Assembly: GCA_009908735.1 (NCBI GenBank)
Contig: JAAAOR010000157.1
Coordinates: 1-30,674 of the forward strand
DNA length: 30,674 nucleotides
Direction: 5' to 3'
Source: Spirochaetota bacterium
GTDB lineage: Bacteria; Spirochaetota; Spirochaetia; DSM-27196; PWMO01
This document shows positions 7,985 through 15,617 of this stretch, one piece after another. A model generated the notes under the pieces. That model was given only the letters and a program-made list of their open reading frames with translations. It did no database searches and had not been told where the DNA came from. The translations under genes were made by a program, and so were the position numbers. The stretch's first letter is position 1, and every line of letters begins with the position of its first letter.

Positions 7985-8998
7985 TCAGAGCTCAAGATAG
8001 AATCCGTCGTCCGGCAGGGCTCCGCCGATTGAGGCAGGATCGAAGTCGAGAAGCACCGAAAAGTACGCCTCGAGGCGCTGCCGCGCCTCCGCCGCGCCGA
8101 TGTAGCGGATACTTGCTCGCGGGATGGCCTCGGCTGCCGATGCGGCGGTGAAGCCAAGCTCGTTTCTCTCTATGAGGCGCCCGGCGGCACGAGGGTTCGC
8201 GTTTACCCAGTCAATCGAGGCCTCATAGCCCTCGAGAAACTCCTCGACAAACTCGGGACGTTCCTCCACGAGAGAGTTTTTGACCACGAGCACGCCCATC
8301 GCGATGAACTCATCTTCGCCCTTGAGGTCGCGCCACACCTCTTGCAGATCAATCTCTACACGGGCAGTCTCGGAGGCACCTATCACCCTTGTCACGAAGG
8401 GCTCGGGCAGCACCGCGAGATCGGACCTTCCGGAAATGACGAGCTGCGCGAGCTCGGTGTGGTTGTAGTAGCGAAGTTCCACGTCCTCCTCCGGGTCAAT
8501 CTCGTGCTCGCTCAACAGGTGGCGCAGGATGATATCGGGGTTTGCCCCGCGGGCGGAGGTATCGATGCGTGCCCCACGAAGCTCGGAAAATGAACCCACT
8601 TCTGCGTCGTTGGATACCAGGTAAAGCACCCCGAGCGTGTTAACGGCGGCAAGCTGATACGGCACGCCGCTGTTGTAGAGTTTGGCAGCCACGTTGCTCG
8701 GGAGCGCGGCTATATCGACCTCGCCGGAGAGAACTTTCGACACCAGTACGTCGGGGGCTCCGCTCACAGCATAGTCGACGCTCACGCTGTCTCCGAAAGA
8801 GGGCTCCTCGTCCATGAGGCGGATCATTCCCATGCCTGTCGGCCCTTTGAGCACCTCAACGGCGACGTCGATCGGCGCGGCAGATTCCTCCGTGAGGGGC
8901 GCTTCCCCCTGGCCGGCTGCCGCAACAGTTGTCGCGGTTGCGAGGGAAATGGCGAGTATGAGTAAGAAGCGCCTCGGAATCACAATGCAGCTCCACAT
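7985..8998 (-). CDS. ABC-type substrate-binding protein (NMT1/SsuA-like), orphan
   Basis: A 337-residue periplasmic binding protein of the NMT1/THI5-SsuA type, whose relatives bind pyrimidine precursors, sulfonates, nitrate/bicarbonate and others. The N-terminus has basic residues, a hydrophobic core (RFLLILAISLATATTVAAA) and a likely signal peptidase I site after AAA; no lipobox Cys is present. The two-lobe signature includes GEVDIAALPSNVAAKLYNSG and RSDLAVLPEPFV. GAGGAGG lies 7 bp before the ATG and fixes the start. The usual permease and ATPase genes are not adjacent: upstream by 40 bp is the FAD oxidoreductase gene and downstream is sodA. The ligand is unknown. Confidence 0.82.
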   Translation of the reverse strand: MWSCIVIPRRFLLILAISLATATTVAAAGQGEAPLTEESAAPIDVAVEVLKGPTGMGMIRLMDEEPSFGDSVSVDYAVSGAPDVLVSKVLSGEVDIAALPSNVAAKLYNSGVPYQLAAVNTLGVLYLVSNDAEVGSFSELRGARIDTSARGANPDIILRHLLSEHEIDPEEDVELRYYNHTELAQLVISGRSDLAVLPEPFVTRVIGASETARVEIDLQEVWRDLKGEDEFIAMGVLVVKNSLVEERPEFVEEFLEGYEASIDWVNANPRAAGRLIERNELGFTAASAAEAIPRASIRYIGAAEARQRLEAYFSVLLDFDPASIGGALPDDGFYLEL

Positions 8999-9038
8999 GA
9001 TATGCCTCCTCGAAAAATCTGATGGGGGGGAACGAGTT

Positions 9039-10229
9039 TCAGAAAAGATCTGTATCCGCGCGCTCGAGGCTCCAGTGCTCCCGAACCGCCTGCTCGTAGA
9101 GTTTTGCGTTGTCTGAATCGTTGGCCATCACAATGCCGGCCAGGACATCGTCGCTGAAGTAGAAGGCCCGGTATTTGGAGCCGTTCTCGAACTCGAACTC
9201 TTCCATCTCCGCCATATCGAGCGCTCGCGGCTTATTCACCGAAAAGAAGTAGTTGCCGAAAACCTCCGCGCGGAATCTGAAGGGACGGAAATCGTACTCT
9301 TCGTCTCCACCGGCGGCGTTGGCGCCGGCAACGCGTCCCTGGTACTCCGCCGCGTGCCACAGCCAGGTCATGTGGCCACCTTCGTGCTCGGCCACGTCGC
9401 CGGCGGCGAAAATATCGGCGTCGCTCGTTCGAAGTTCTCGACTTACACGAATACCAGTCCCAGTCGCGATTCCGGCCTCGGCAGCGAGCTCCGTCCGCGG
9501 TCGCAGTCCCACCGCGAGAATAATGAGGTCGAAGCTGCCGGAGTTTCGGATCATGGAGACGTTGTATCCCCCCTTCTTGCGACGTTCAAAGGAGAGAATC
9601 TCCTCCTGAAAGTGGAGACGAACGCCCGCATCCGAGAGAAGTGATTCGAGCATTTCCGCCGCGCGCAAATTCAGCTGCCTGGGCATGAGCTGCGGCGTCG
9701 CGCCGACGAGCGTGATTTTTTTCCCCAGGCGGTGCAACTCCCACGCGATTTCCACGCTGAGAACCCCCATCCCCGAGATGAGGACTTTTTTCGCCTTGCG
9801 GGCCGCTTTCATGATGCGTTCGGCGTCGCGTGCGCTGTGGAGGACGAAGAAGGAACCGGTCTCGCCCGCCGGAATGGTACCCGGGAACACCGGCGCCCCG
9901 CCGGTTGCAAGGAGGAGCTTCTCGTAGCCGTGGCGACTACCGTCGGCGGTCTCCACCTCGTGGGCCTGCGGATGGATGGCGACGATCTTTTGCTTCGTTT
10001 GGAGCTCGATTCGCCGCTCCTCGTACCATTCGGGGGGATAAATGGCGAGCTCGTCGGGCTCGAACCCATCCGCCAGGCGCTTGGAAAGCTTCGTTCGCCG
10101 ATACGGCGCCCGGTCTTCCTCGGTAAAGATGATAATCGACCCGTGCTCGTCCCGCTCGCGAAAGGCCTCCGAGGCGGACACCGCCGCGATTCCACTGCCC
10201 ACTATCACAAGATCGTGTTTATCTGCCAT
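9039..10229 (-). CDS. FAD/NAD(P)-dependent oxidoreductase (rubredoxin/ferredoxin reductase-like)
   Basis: A 396-residue flavoprotein of the pyridine nucleotide-disulfide oxidoreductase fold, nearest in style to rubredoxin-NAD reductases and the N-terminal half of NADH-nitrite reductases. The FAD dinucleotide site is VGSGIAAVSASEA (residues 10-22). An NAD site GMGVLSVEIAWE follows near 152-165, and the second FAD motif is FAAGDVAEH near 290. No CxxC redox-active disulfide is visible, so electron transfer from NAD(P)H to a small Fe protein is more likely than disulfide reduction. A leftward promoter at 10272-10300 shares its -10 with the divergent DHOD-like gene. The partner protein is not in the window. 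Confidence 0.82.
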   Translation of the reverse strand: MADKHDLVIVGSGIAAVSASEAFRERDEHGSIIIFTEEDRAPYRRTKLSKRLADGFEPDELAIYPPEWYEERRIELQTKQKIVAIHPQAHEVETADGSRHGYEKLLLATGGAPVFPGTIPAGETGSFFVLHSARDAERIMKAARKAKKVLISGMGVLSVEIAWELHRLGKKITLVGATPQLMPRQLNLRAAEMLESLLSDAGVRLHFQEEILSFERRKKGGYNVSMIRNSGSFDLIILAVGLRPRTELAAEAGIATGTGIRVSRELRTSDADIFAAGDVAEHEGGHMTWLWHAAEYQGRVAGANAAGGDEEYDFRPFRFRAEVFGNYFFSVNKPRALDMAEMEEFEFENGSKYRAFYFSDDVLAGIVMANDSDNAKLYEQAVREHWSLERADTDLF

Positions 10230-10247
10230 CGACGTGTACTCCGCAAC

Positions 10248-10276
10248 TTGCTGAATAGCGCAACGTCGGATATACT
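10248..10276 (+). promoter_or_regulatory. Sigma70-type promoter for the DHOD-like gene
   Basis: TTGCTG (10248-10253), 17-bp spacer, TATACT (10271-10276). The predicted start lies about 45 bp before the ATG at 10327, which has AAAGGA as its RBS. The -10 overlaps the -10 of a leftward promoter by five bases. Confidence 0.6.
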
Positions 10277-10300
10277 ACCTGAGTAAAGCATAATTCTCAA
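10272..10300 (-). promoter_or_regulatory. Leftward sigma70-type promoter for the FAD oxidoreductase gene
   Basis: On the minus strand TTGAGA (10300-10295), 17-bp spacer, TAGTAT (10277-10272). It shares five bases of its -10 with the rightward promoter, so polymerase can open the same few base pairs for only one direction at a time. The implied 5' leader to the ATG at 10229 is about 35 nt. Confidence 0.5.
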
Positions 10301-10326
10301 CATTGTTCTTGTGAAAGGATCTCCCC

Positions 10327-11310
10327 ATGGCAGACCTCACGACGTCCTATCTCGGGCTCGAATTACAGAACCCCGTCGTGGTTTCGAGTAGTGGAATAAC
10401 CCGAAATGTCGAAGGTGTGTTGCGCTGTGCCGAGGCAGGCGCCGGCGCCATCGTCCTGAAATCGCTCTTCGAGGAGCAGATCGAGTCCGAGGCCGAGGCG
10501 GAGCAGGAGGCAACGGAAGTGTCGATGCACCCGGAGGCCGATGACTACATCCGCCAGATGGGAAAGCACCTCGGCCCCGATGATTACCTCGCGCTCGTCG
10601 AGCAGGCCAAAAAGAAGACCGACGTGCCTATCATCGCCAGCCTCAACTCGCGCACGACGAAGTGGTGGGGAAACTACGCCAGGCAACTGGAACAAGCCGG
10701 CGCCGATGCCATCGAGCTGAATATGTCGATCATGCCTCGTCGCTTCGAAGAAGACGCGAACCAGGTGGAACGGCGGTACGTGAACATCGTCGACAAGGTT
10801 CGCCGCCAGACCTCCGTACCCCTCGCCGCGAAGATCGGGCCATTTTTCACCGCCCTTCCCCATTTCACGACGGCGCTGCGAAAAGCGGGCGTGCAGGCTC
10901 TCGTTCTATTTAACCGTTTCTATCAGCTCGATATCAACGTCCAGACCAAGAAGCTTGCCCCCGGCTACATGTTCAGCACTCCGCAGGAGGTCTACCTTCC
11001 GCTGCGCTGGATATCGATTCTGCATCCGGAGGTCGGCTGCGACATCTCGGCCTCCACAGGCGTGCACACCGGCGCCGAGGCCGTCAAGCTAATTCTAGCC
11101 GGCGCGCAGACCGTGCAGGTCTGCTCGACCCTCTACAAGAACGGCATCGACCGCATCGCCACGATCCGAGCAGATATCGAGGGCTGGATGACCGAGGGCG
11201 GATACGCAAACATAGACGAGTTCCGCGGCATGCTCAGCCAGTCTCAGAGCGGAAGCCCGGAGGCCTACGAGCGCCTTCAGTACATAAAGGCACTCACCGG
11301 GGTTTCCTGA
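10327..11310 (+). CDS. Dihydroorotate dehydrogenase-like FMN protein with altered catalytic loop
   Basis: A 327-residue class 1 DHOD/PreA-like TIM barrel. Family features include the N-terminal NPVVVSSSGITRN, the FMN-side lysine in LAAKIGPF (about K169) and the late SASTGVHTGAEAVKLILAGA phosphate-binding region. The catalytic loop, usually NLSCPN with Cys (class 1) or Ser (class 2) as base, reads NMSIMPRRF here (N132-M-S134-I135), so the base position holds Ile. True dihydroorotate oxidation is therefore doubtful. Acidic insert residues 50-65 are unusual. The gene is monocistronic, with its own promoter and a convergent neighbour (dacA). I would annotate it as DHOD-like, not pyrD. Confidence 0.8.
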   Translation: MADLTTSYLGLELQNPVVVSSSGITRNVEGVLRCAEAGAGAIVLKSLFEEQIESEAEAEQEATEVSMHPEADDYIRQMGKHLGPDDYLALVEQAKKKTDVPIIASLNSRTTKWWGNYARQLEQAGADAIELNMSIMPRRFEEDANQVERRYVNIVDKVRRQTSVPLAAKIGPFFTALPHFTTALRKAGVQALVLFNRFYQLDINVQTKKLAPGYMFSTPQEVYLPLRWISILHPEVGCDISASTGVHTGAEAVKLILAGAQTVQVCSTLYKNGIDRIATIRADIEGWMTEGGYANIDEFRGMLSQSQSGSPEAYERLQYIKALTGVS

Positions 11311-11349
11311 TATCGATGTTTGCCGCCGCCCTTTCCCCGCGCCCGGCGC

Positions 11350-12600
11350 TTAGGAGAGAAGTCGCTGCGCAAAGAGCATGACAGCGTGCCACAACCGCTT
11401 GAAGAATCCTGCCCGGTCGACCCCGGCGCCGGTCAAAAGCTCCACACGGGCAAGCTCGTCATCGCCAAGCCGGTAGGACACCGTTCCGACGGGCCGGCCG
11501 GTTTCCACGGGCGCCGTAATCTCGCTCGTCGTGTTTACCGACACCGTCACGCTTTCCGCGCGGCCCCGGGGCACGAGAACGGCGGAGGGTGCCGCGCCGG
11601 CAACCACCGGAACCTCATTATCCTTGCCTTTCCACACGCGAAGTGACGGCTGCTGCGGCACAGTCGGCTCCAGCCGCCGGAACTTATCGAAACCGTAATC
11701 GAGAAGCGCGGCCGCGTCCACCGCCCGTAGGCGAGCGCCCTCGGCCACGCTTGCCGCGCGCACCCCGAGTACGACCGCAATCAGTCGCCGTCCGTCACGC
11801 TCGGCGGTAACCGCGAGGTTGTAGCCGGAGGCATCGATATACCCCGTCTTGAGTCCGTCAACGCCCGCGTATTCGAATAAGAGGGTGTTGCGGTTCTCCT
11901 GCCGCACCGAGCCCCCGATCATCACGGAGTCGAAGTTAGATTCTGTGGGATAGATGATCCTGCGCTTGGAGTAGAAGTCGTCGAGCGAGTCGGGCCAGCG
12001 GATCAGGTGGCGGCGGACAAAGTCCGCGTACTCCCGCGCGGTGATTCTATTACGCGGCGAAAGACCGGCGGGATCGCTGAAGTGCATGACCTCGTACCCG
12101 AGTCGTTGCGCCTCGATGTTCATCATCTCTACGAACGCGGGAACCGACCCCGCAACCTCGAGCGATACCGCTACCGCGGCGTCGTTTCCGGATGCCACCA
12201 CAAGCCCCTCGAGGAGCTCGGCATAGCTGACGCGCTGTCCGGGACCGAGAAACATCAGAGAGGAGCCCGGCGGCATGTTTCTTGCCCAGGCCGCCCGCGG
12301 CACCTCGAACGTCTCACCGAGAGAGATTACCCCGTCGCGGGCAAGCTCCAGCACGAGGTGGATGGTCATGATCTTCGTGAGTGAGGCCGGGGGTATCACG
12401 GTGTCGGCCGTCTTTTCGTAGAGGACCGTACCAGTCTCGTGGTCGATGAGAATGGCGGCCTGCGCCGACACCGGGGGCTGAGGGATATCGCTGTTGGCGA
12501 TCCACTCCGGTAGGCGCGGCAGGTCTCGCGCGCCGAGGGAGGTAAGCACAAAAAAGAGCAGCACGGTCAGCGCCGCCCGCATTGCCGCTGCGACTCGCAC
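11350..12600 (-). CDS. dacA: D-alanyl-D-alanine carboxypeptidase, PBP5/6 (DacA) family
   Basis: A 416-residue penicillin-binding protein that trims the terminal D-Ala of peptidoglycan stem peptides. The active-site motifs are complete: S73-L-T-K76 (PPASLTKIM), S137-G-N139 (VASGNDAA) and K251-T-G253 (GLKTGYID). The catalytic domain spans about 40-285 and a beta-rich PBP5-like C-terminal domain runs from about 300. The final residues (KRLWHAVMLFAQRLLS) form an amphipathic helix of the type that tethers DacA to the inner membrane. The start is GTG at 12600 with GAGGAG 7 bp upstream; the first 24 residues form a signal peptide. It converges on the DHOD-like gene across a 39-bp gap. Confidence 0.92.
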   Translation of the reverse strand: MRVAAAMRAALTVLLFFVLTSLGARDLPRLPEWIANSDIPQPPVSAQAAILIDHETGTVLYEKTADTVIPPASLTKIMTIHLVLELARDGVISLGETFEVPRAAWARNMPPGSSLMFLGPGQRVSYAELLEGLVVASGNDAAVAVSLEVAGSVPAFVEMMNIEAQRLGYEVMHFSDPAGLSPRNRITAREYADFVRRHLIRWPDSLDDFYSKRRIIYPTESNFDSVMIGGSVRQENRNTLLFEYAGVDGLKTGYIDASGYNLAVTAERDGRRLIAVVLGVRAASVAEGARLRAVDAAALLDYGFDKFRRLEPTVPQQPSLRVWKGKDNEVPVVAGAAPSAVLVPRGRAESVTVSVNTTSEITAPVETGRPVGTVSYRLGDDELARVELLTGAGVDRAGFFKRLWHAVMLFAQRLLS

Positions 12601-12676
12601 AGTAGGGCTCCTCGCTTATCTTCGTCACTTTGATTCGATTCAGCTGAGCATACTCAATTGCCGTCGCCGCGGCAAA

Positions 12677-12717
12677 CCGTCTCACCCGGGCAGGCGCCCC
12701 GGCGGCGCTCGAGACGG
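12677..12717 (+). other. GC-rich nested stem-loop between dacA and bioY
   Basis: CCGTCTC (12677-12683) pairs with GAGACGG (12711-12717), enclosing an inner hairpin GCGCC/GGCGC (12694-12698 / 12704-12708). A second GC-rich partial inverted repeat follows up to about 12742. It could be a leader structure for bioY, but the only promoter candidate I see lies downstream of it. I found no BirA- or BioR-type operator in 12601-12813. Confidence 0.3.
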
Positions 12718-12764
12718 GGCACCCGCCATCCGGTGTGCCGACCTCCGCTCGGTGCGCCGCCCCC

Positions 12765-12792
12765 TTTCGCAAAATCTAGTGACAGGTAAAAT
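12765..12792 (+). promoter_or_regulatory. Weak candidate promoter for bioYMN
   Basis: TTTCGC (12765-12770), 16-bp spacer, TAAAAT (12787-12792). The -10 is good but the -35 is poor. The -10 ends only 21 bp before the bioY ATG, so the leader would be very short. Confidence 0.3.
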
Positions 12793-12813
12793 GAGCCCCC
12801 CATGGAGGATCAT

Positions 12814-13407
12814 ATGTCGAACGAACAACGACCCGCCCTTGCGCAATCCATATATGCGGCCCTTTTCACCGGCCTGATTACCGTGGGAGCCTACATCGCG
12901 GTGCCCCTGCCGGTGAGTCCCGTGCCGATCGTCTTACAGAACTTTTTTGTGCTCCTCGCCGGGCTGCTGCTGCCACTGCGATGGGCTGTTGCATCGGTTG
13001 CCCTCTATCTCGGACTCGGGGCGGTCGGGCTTCCCGTGTTCTCGGCTGCTCGAGGCGGCCTTGCCCACTTTGTGGGGCCGACCGGCGGCTATCTGGTGGG
13101 ATTTCTGCCTGCCGTGGCGGTCTGCGCGCTTATCGCTGCACCTGATAGGGCCGCCGGCGCCGGCAGCGCTAGCCGGCCGGTCCGCGACACGGTCGCTACG
13201 GTCGCGGCGACCGCAATCATCTACGCGCTCGGAACGCCCTGGCTGGCCCAGGTCATGGACCTCGCCCCGGGAGCAGCGGTGGGAGCGGGCATTCTGCCCT
13301 TCCTCCCCGGCGATGCGCTCAAAATCGCGGCCGCGGTCGCTGTCGCACAGGTTGCGCGCCCCCTGCTTCGTCCGGGGGCAGGCGTATCGGGGAAAGGGGC
13401 CCAGTGA
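12814..13407 (+). CDS. bioY: Biotin ECF transporter S component
   Basis: A 197-residue BioY integral membrane protein that captures biotin for an energy-coupling-factor transporter. About six hydrophobic segments are visible, with the family signatures VPLPVSPVPIVLQNFFVLLAG near the N-terminus, ARGGLAHFVGPTGGYLVGF in the middle, and a LPGDALKI segment near the C-terminus. The ATG at 12814 has GGAGG five bases upstream and is preferred to an in-frame ATG 12 bp earlier. Its stop overlaps the bioM start (GTGA). No biotin synthesis genes are in the window, which suggests biotin scavenging. Confidence 0.93.
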   Translation: MSNEQRPALAQSIYAALFTGLITVGAYIAVPLPVSPVPIVLQNFFVLLAGLLLPLRWAVASVALYLGLGAVGLPVFSAARGGLAHFVGPTGGYLVGFLPAVAVCALIAAPDRAAGAGSASRPVRDTVATVAATAIIYALGTPWLAQVMDLAPGAAVGAGILPFLPGDALKIAAAVAVAQVARPLLRPGAGVSGKGAQ

Positions 13408-14111
13408 GCAGGGTCACGGCGGCAGACATCACCGTGCGCGCCGCGGACGGCAGGACGCTTATAGACCGCCTCAACCTCTCGCTTTCAGCGGGGCAGCTCT
13501 GCATCCTTGCCGGGCGAAACGGCGCGGGCAAGACGCTTCTTGCACGCTGCCTTGCGGGAATCGTATTGCCGGACGAAGGCTCGATCCGCCATGAGGGAGC
13601 TTCCCCGGCGCTGGTATTTCAGGATACCCGAAGTCAGGTGCTCGGCCAGACCGTCTCGGACGACGTGGCCCTGGGGCCCCGGAGCGCGGGTCTCTCCCAC
13701 GACGACATCGAGCAGCGCGTGGCGGAAGCGCTCGACCGGACCGGCCTCAGCGAGATGCGCCGACGCGACCCCTTCACGCTCTCCGGGGGAGAACAACGAC
13801 GTCTCTCGATTGCCGCGATGCTTGCCATGCGACCCACCCTGCTCATCCTCGATGAACCGTTCTCGAGCCTCGACTTCGAGGGCGTGAAGAGCGTTCTTTC
13901 GGTCCTCCTCGAGCTCCACGGAGAGGGCTGCGGCATCTCGGTCATCACCCACGACCTCGGAAAGCTTGCGGCTCACGCCGATCGGCTTGTGCTGCTCGAC
14001 GGCGGGCGTGTACAGGCAGACGGCCCTCCCGCAGCGGTGCTACCTGGCGCGCCGGCATGCGGGCTTCGGTTGCCCCCCGGGCCGGTGGGGGAGATGACAT
14101 GGCTACGATAG
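13404..14111 (+). CDS. bioM: ECF transporter ATP-binding subunit for biotin (BioM/CbiO-like)
   Basis: A 235-residue ABC ATPase that powers BioY-mediated uptake with BioN. Walker A is GRNGAGKT at residues 37-44, the Q-loop Gln is Q73 (VFQDTRSQVLG), the ABC signature LSGGEQRR starts at 126, Walker B is LLILDEPFSSLD near 146, and the switch His is H183 (VITHDLG). The start is GTG, overlapping the bioY stop by 4 bp, with AAAGGGG upstream. The Gln-rich Q-loop region following the Q helix resembles other ECF ATPases. Its last 13 bp overlap bioN. Confidence 0.92.
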   Translation: MSRVTAADITVRAADGRTLIDRLNLSLSAGQLCILAGRNGAGKTLLARCLAGIVLPDEGSIRHEGASPALVFQDTRSQVLGQTVSDDVALGPRSAGLSHDDIEQRVAEALDRTGLSEMRRRDPFTLSGGEQRRLSIAAMLAMRPTLLILDEPFSSLDFEGVKSVLSVLLELHGEGCGISVITHDLGKLAAHADRLVLLDGGRVQADGPPAAVLPGAPACGLRLPPGPVGEMTWLR

Positions 14112-14845
14112 GCGGGTTCTCCTACGCGCACCGCGACACCCCGGTGCACGCCCTCGACCCTCGCGTAAAGCTCCTCGCGCTGGCCACCTTCTCCATCGCG
14201 GCCGTCGCCGTTGTCCCCTGGGACGCGCGGGCGGTGCTCGCGGCAGGACTCCTTGCCGCCTACGCAGCCGCACGCGCCCGTCCGCTGAGAGCCCTCCTCG
14301 CAGCGCGCCTGTTTCTCCTCCTCGCCCTCGCAGTGGTCGCCGGCCACAGCTTCGACGGCGGGCGCTTCACAACCGCCGGCGCGCTCGCAGGCGCCCAGGT
14401 TGCGGCCGGCTTTCTCCTCGTTGTGCTCGCCGCGGAGCTCACCCTGCAGACGACGCCGGCTGGCCGCGTGGCCGATGTGTTTCACTGGCTGCTTCGGCCG
14501 ATCCCCGGGGTAAACGCGGGCCGCGTTGCCCTCATGGCGGGCCTCGCGCTGCGGCACGTGGTGGTCCTCGGCGACCTCTACCGCAGAGTCTCCGAGGCAA
14601 TGGCGGTGCGCGGAATCCGGCTTCGGCGCGCGCCGTTGCGCGGGATCCGCATCCTCGCTGTATCCCTCATTCGCGAGACCGTCCTCGAGGCCGAACAGAC
14701 CACCGATGCCCTCATTGCCCGCGGCTATTCCGACGACAGAACGCCGCCGGCCTTTGCGGCAGGCCGCGGCGACGCCATTGCTATTGTGCTGGTGGCCGCC
14801 ATTATCGTGGGCGCCTCTGCAGCCGCGCTCCTGCCCGGTCTATGA
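14099..14845 (+). CDS. bioN: ECF transporter transmembrane coupling subunit for biotin
   Basis: A 248-residue T component that links the S component to the ATPase. Hydrophobic spans cover about 25-130, then the long cytoplasmic coupling helices. Both Ala-Arg-Gly-type coupling motifs are recognisable: AMAVRGIRLRR near 176 and LIARGYSDDR near 212. I start at the ATG at 14099 (MATIGGFSYAHRDTP), with GGGGAG just upstream, rather than an in-frame start 42 bp earlier, because T components begin with this FxY/F...LDPRxKL arrangement. The 3' end overlaps the convergent esterase gene by 44 bp. Confidence 0.9.
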   Translation: MATIGGFSYAHRDTPVHALDPRVKLLALATFSIAAVAVVPWDARAVLAAGLLAAYAAARARPLRALLAARLFLLLALAVVAGHSFDGGRFTTAGALAGAQVAAGFLLVVLAAELTLQTTPAGRVADVFHWLLRPIPGVNAGRVALMAGLALRHVVVLGDLYRRVSEAMAVRGIRLRRAPLRGIRILAVSLIRETVLEAEQTTDALIARGYSDDRTPPAFAAGRGDAIAIVLVAAIIVGASAAALLPGL

Positions 14846-15464
14846 TCTCAGACGGGATGCCGTGGCCACCGTCAAACTGCAGGAACTCCCCCTCCCCGCC
14901 CGCATCCTCGAGGACGGCAAGAAGCTGCCGCGCACCGTCAAACGGTAAAATAGGATCGGCGGTGCCGTGGGACTGGAGAAACTCGAACGGCGGTAGTCGC
15001 GAAAGCGCGGCACGCCACCGCTCGGCCGCGATGACCGCACCCGAGAAAAGAAGCAGGTCGGCCGGCCGACGCCCGGCCTGCACGACGGCCTCCATTGCTA
15101 CCATCGCCCCCTGGCTGAATCCCCCGAGCACGACGGCCTCGAAATCCACCCCGAGGTAATCGATGAGCTCGAGCACCGCCGCGCCGGCCTGCCGGAGCCC
15201 CTCGGGGTCCATCCCTTCGAGGCGGTCGAAATAGCTTCCCTCGAGGGCGGCTGCGATTTCGCCCTCGTTGCGCGGAAACCAGGCGCTGCCGAGGGCTGCT
15301 CCACCGTAGCGGATGCGATAAGGGGCCCGGGGGAAACACCAGTAGTAGCGCCCGGCGGCGTCCATCTCGGCGGCGAGTGGGTAGAGATCGGATGAATCGG
15401 CGCCGAAGCCGTGGAGGATCACGACCGTCTCGGCGCCGCCGCTGCGGGTTTGGTAATCGAGCAT
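14802..15464 (-). CDS. Alpha/beta-hydrolase, phospholipase/carboxylesterase family
   Basis: A 220-residue serine esterase of the carboxylesterase/thioesterase (YpfH, acyl-protein thioesterase) type. The catalytic triad is visible: S117 in GGFSQGAM, D160 in SHGTADPILPF and H191 in DGGHGIPSE; the oxyanion region is ILHGFGADSSDLYPL. No signal peptide is seen, so it is cytosolic. The ATG at 15464 is preferred over an in-frame TTG 18 bp upstream because AGGAT precedes it. It is convergent with bioN (44-bp overlap) and divergent from nrdR. A terminator-like hairpin sits about 110 bp upstream. The substrate is unknown. Confidence 0.85.
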   Translation of the reverse strand: MLDYQTRSGGAETVVILHGFGADSSDLYPLAAEMDAAGRYYWCFPRAPYRIRYGGAALGSAWFPRNEGEIAAALEGSYFDRLEGMDPEGLRQAGAAVLELIDYLGVDFEAVVLGGFSQGAMVAMEAVVQAGRRPADLLLFSGAVIAAERWRAALSRLPPFEFLQSHGTADPILPFDGARQLLAVLEDAGGEGEFLQFDGGHGIPSEIIDRAGARLQRRPR

Positions 15465-15566
15465 AGCGTCATCCTGCAACAAGCGCGTGGAGATCGCAAG
15501 GGTAGCTCGGCGCTACCCGTCCCCTCTCGCTCCACGCCCCCGTCGACGCCCGTTCCCCGCGGCGCG

Positions 15567-15588
15567 AAAAAAAATCGGGCTATTGCCC
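15567..15588 (-). terminator. Terminator-like hairpin with T8 tract, leftward
   Basis: Read leftward, GGGC-AATA-GCCC (15588-15577), then GA and eight T residues (15574-15567). The stem is only 4 bp, so it would be weak. It lies between the divergent nrdR promoter and the esterase, so it may block leftward transcription from the nrdR region or attenuate an esterase transcript started further right. Confidence 0.35.
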
Positions 15589-15617
15589 TTGCGTTCTGAA
15601 CCGACACTGTATATAGT
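15589..15617 (+). promoter_or_regulatory. Promoter of the nrdR-nrdD-nrdG operon
   Basis: TTGCGT (15589-15594), 17-bp spacer, TATAGT (15612-15617), about 50 bp before the nrdR ATG. The whole -10 lies inside the NrdR box, so a bound NrdR would exclude RNA polymerase. Confidence 0.6.

Noticed and set aside
10327..11310. Annotation as pyrD (pyrimidine biosynthesis)
   Set aside because: The catalytic base position holds Ile, and no other pyrimidine genes are nearby.
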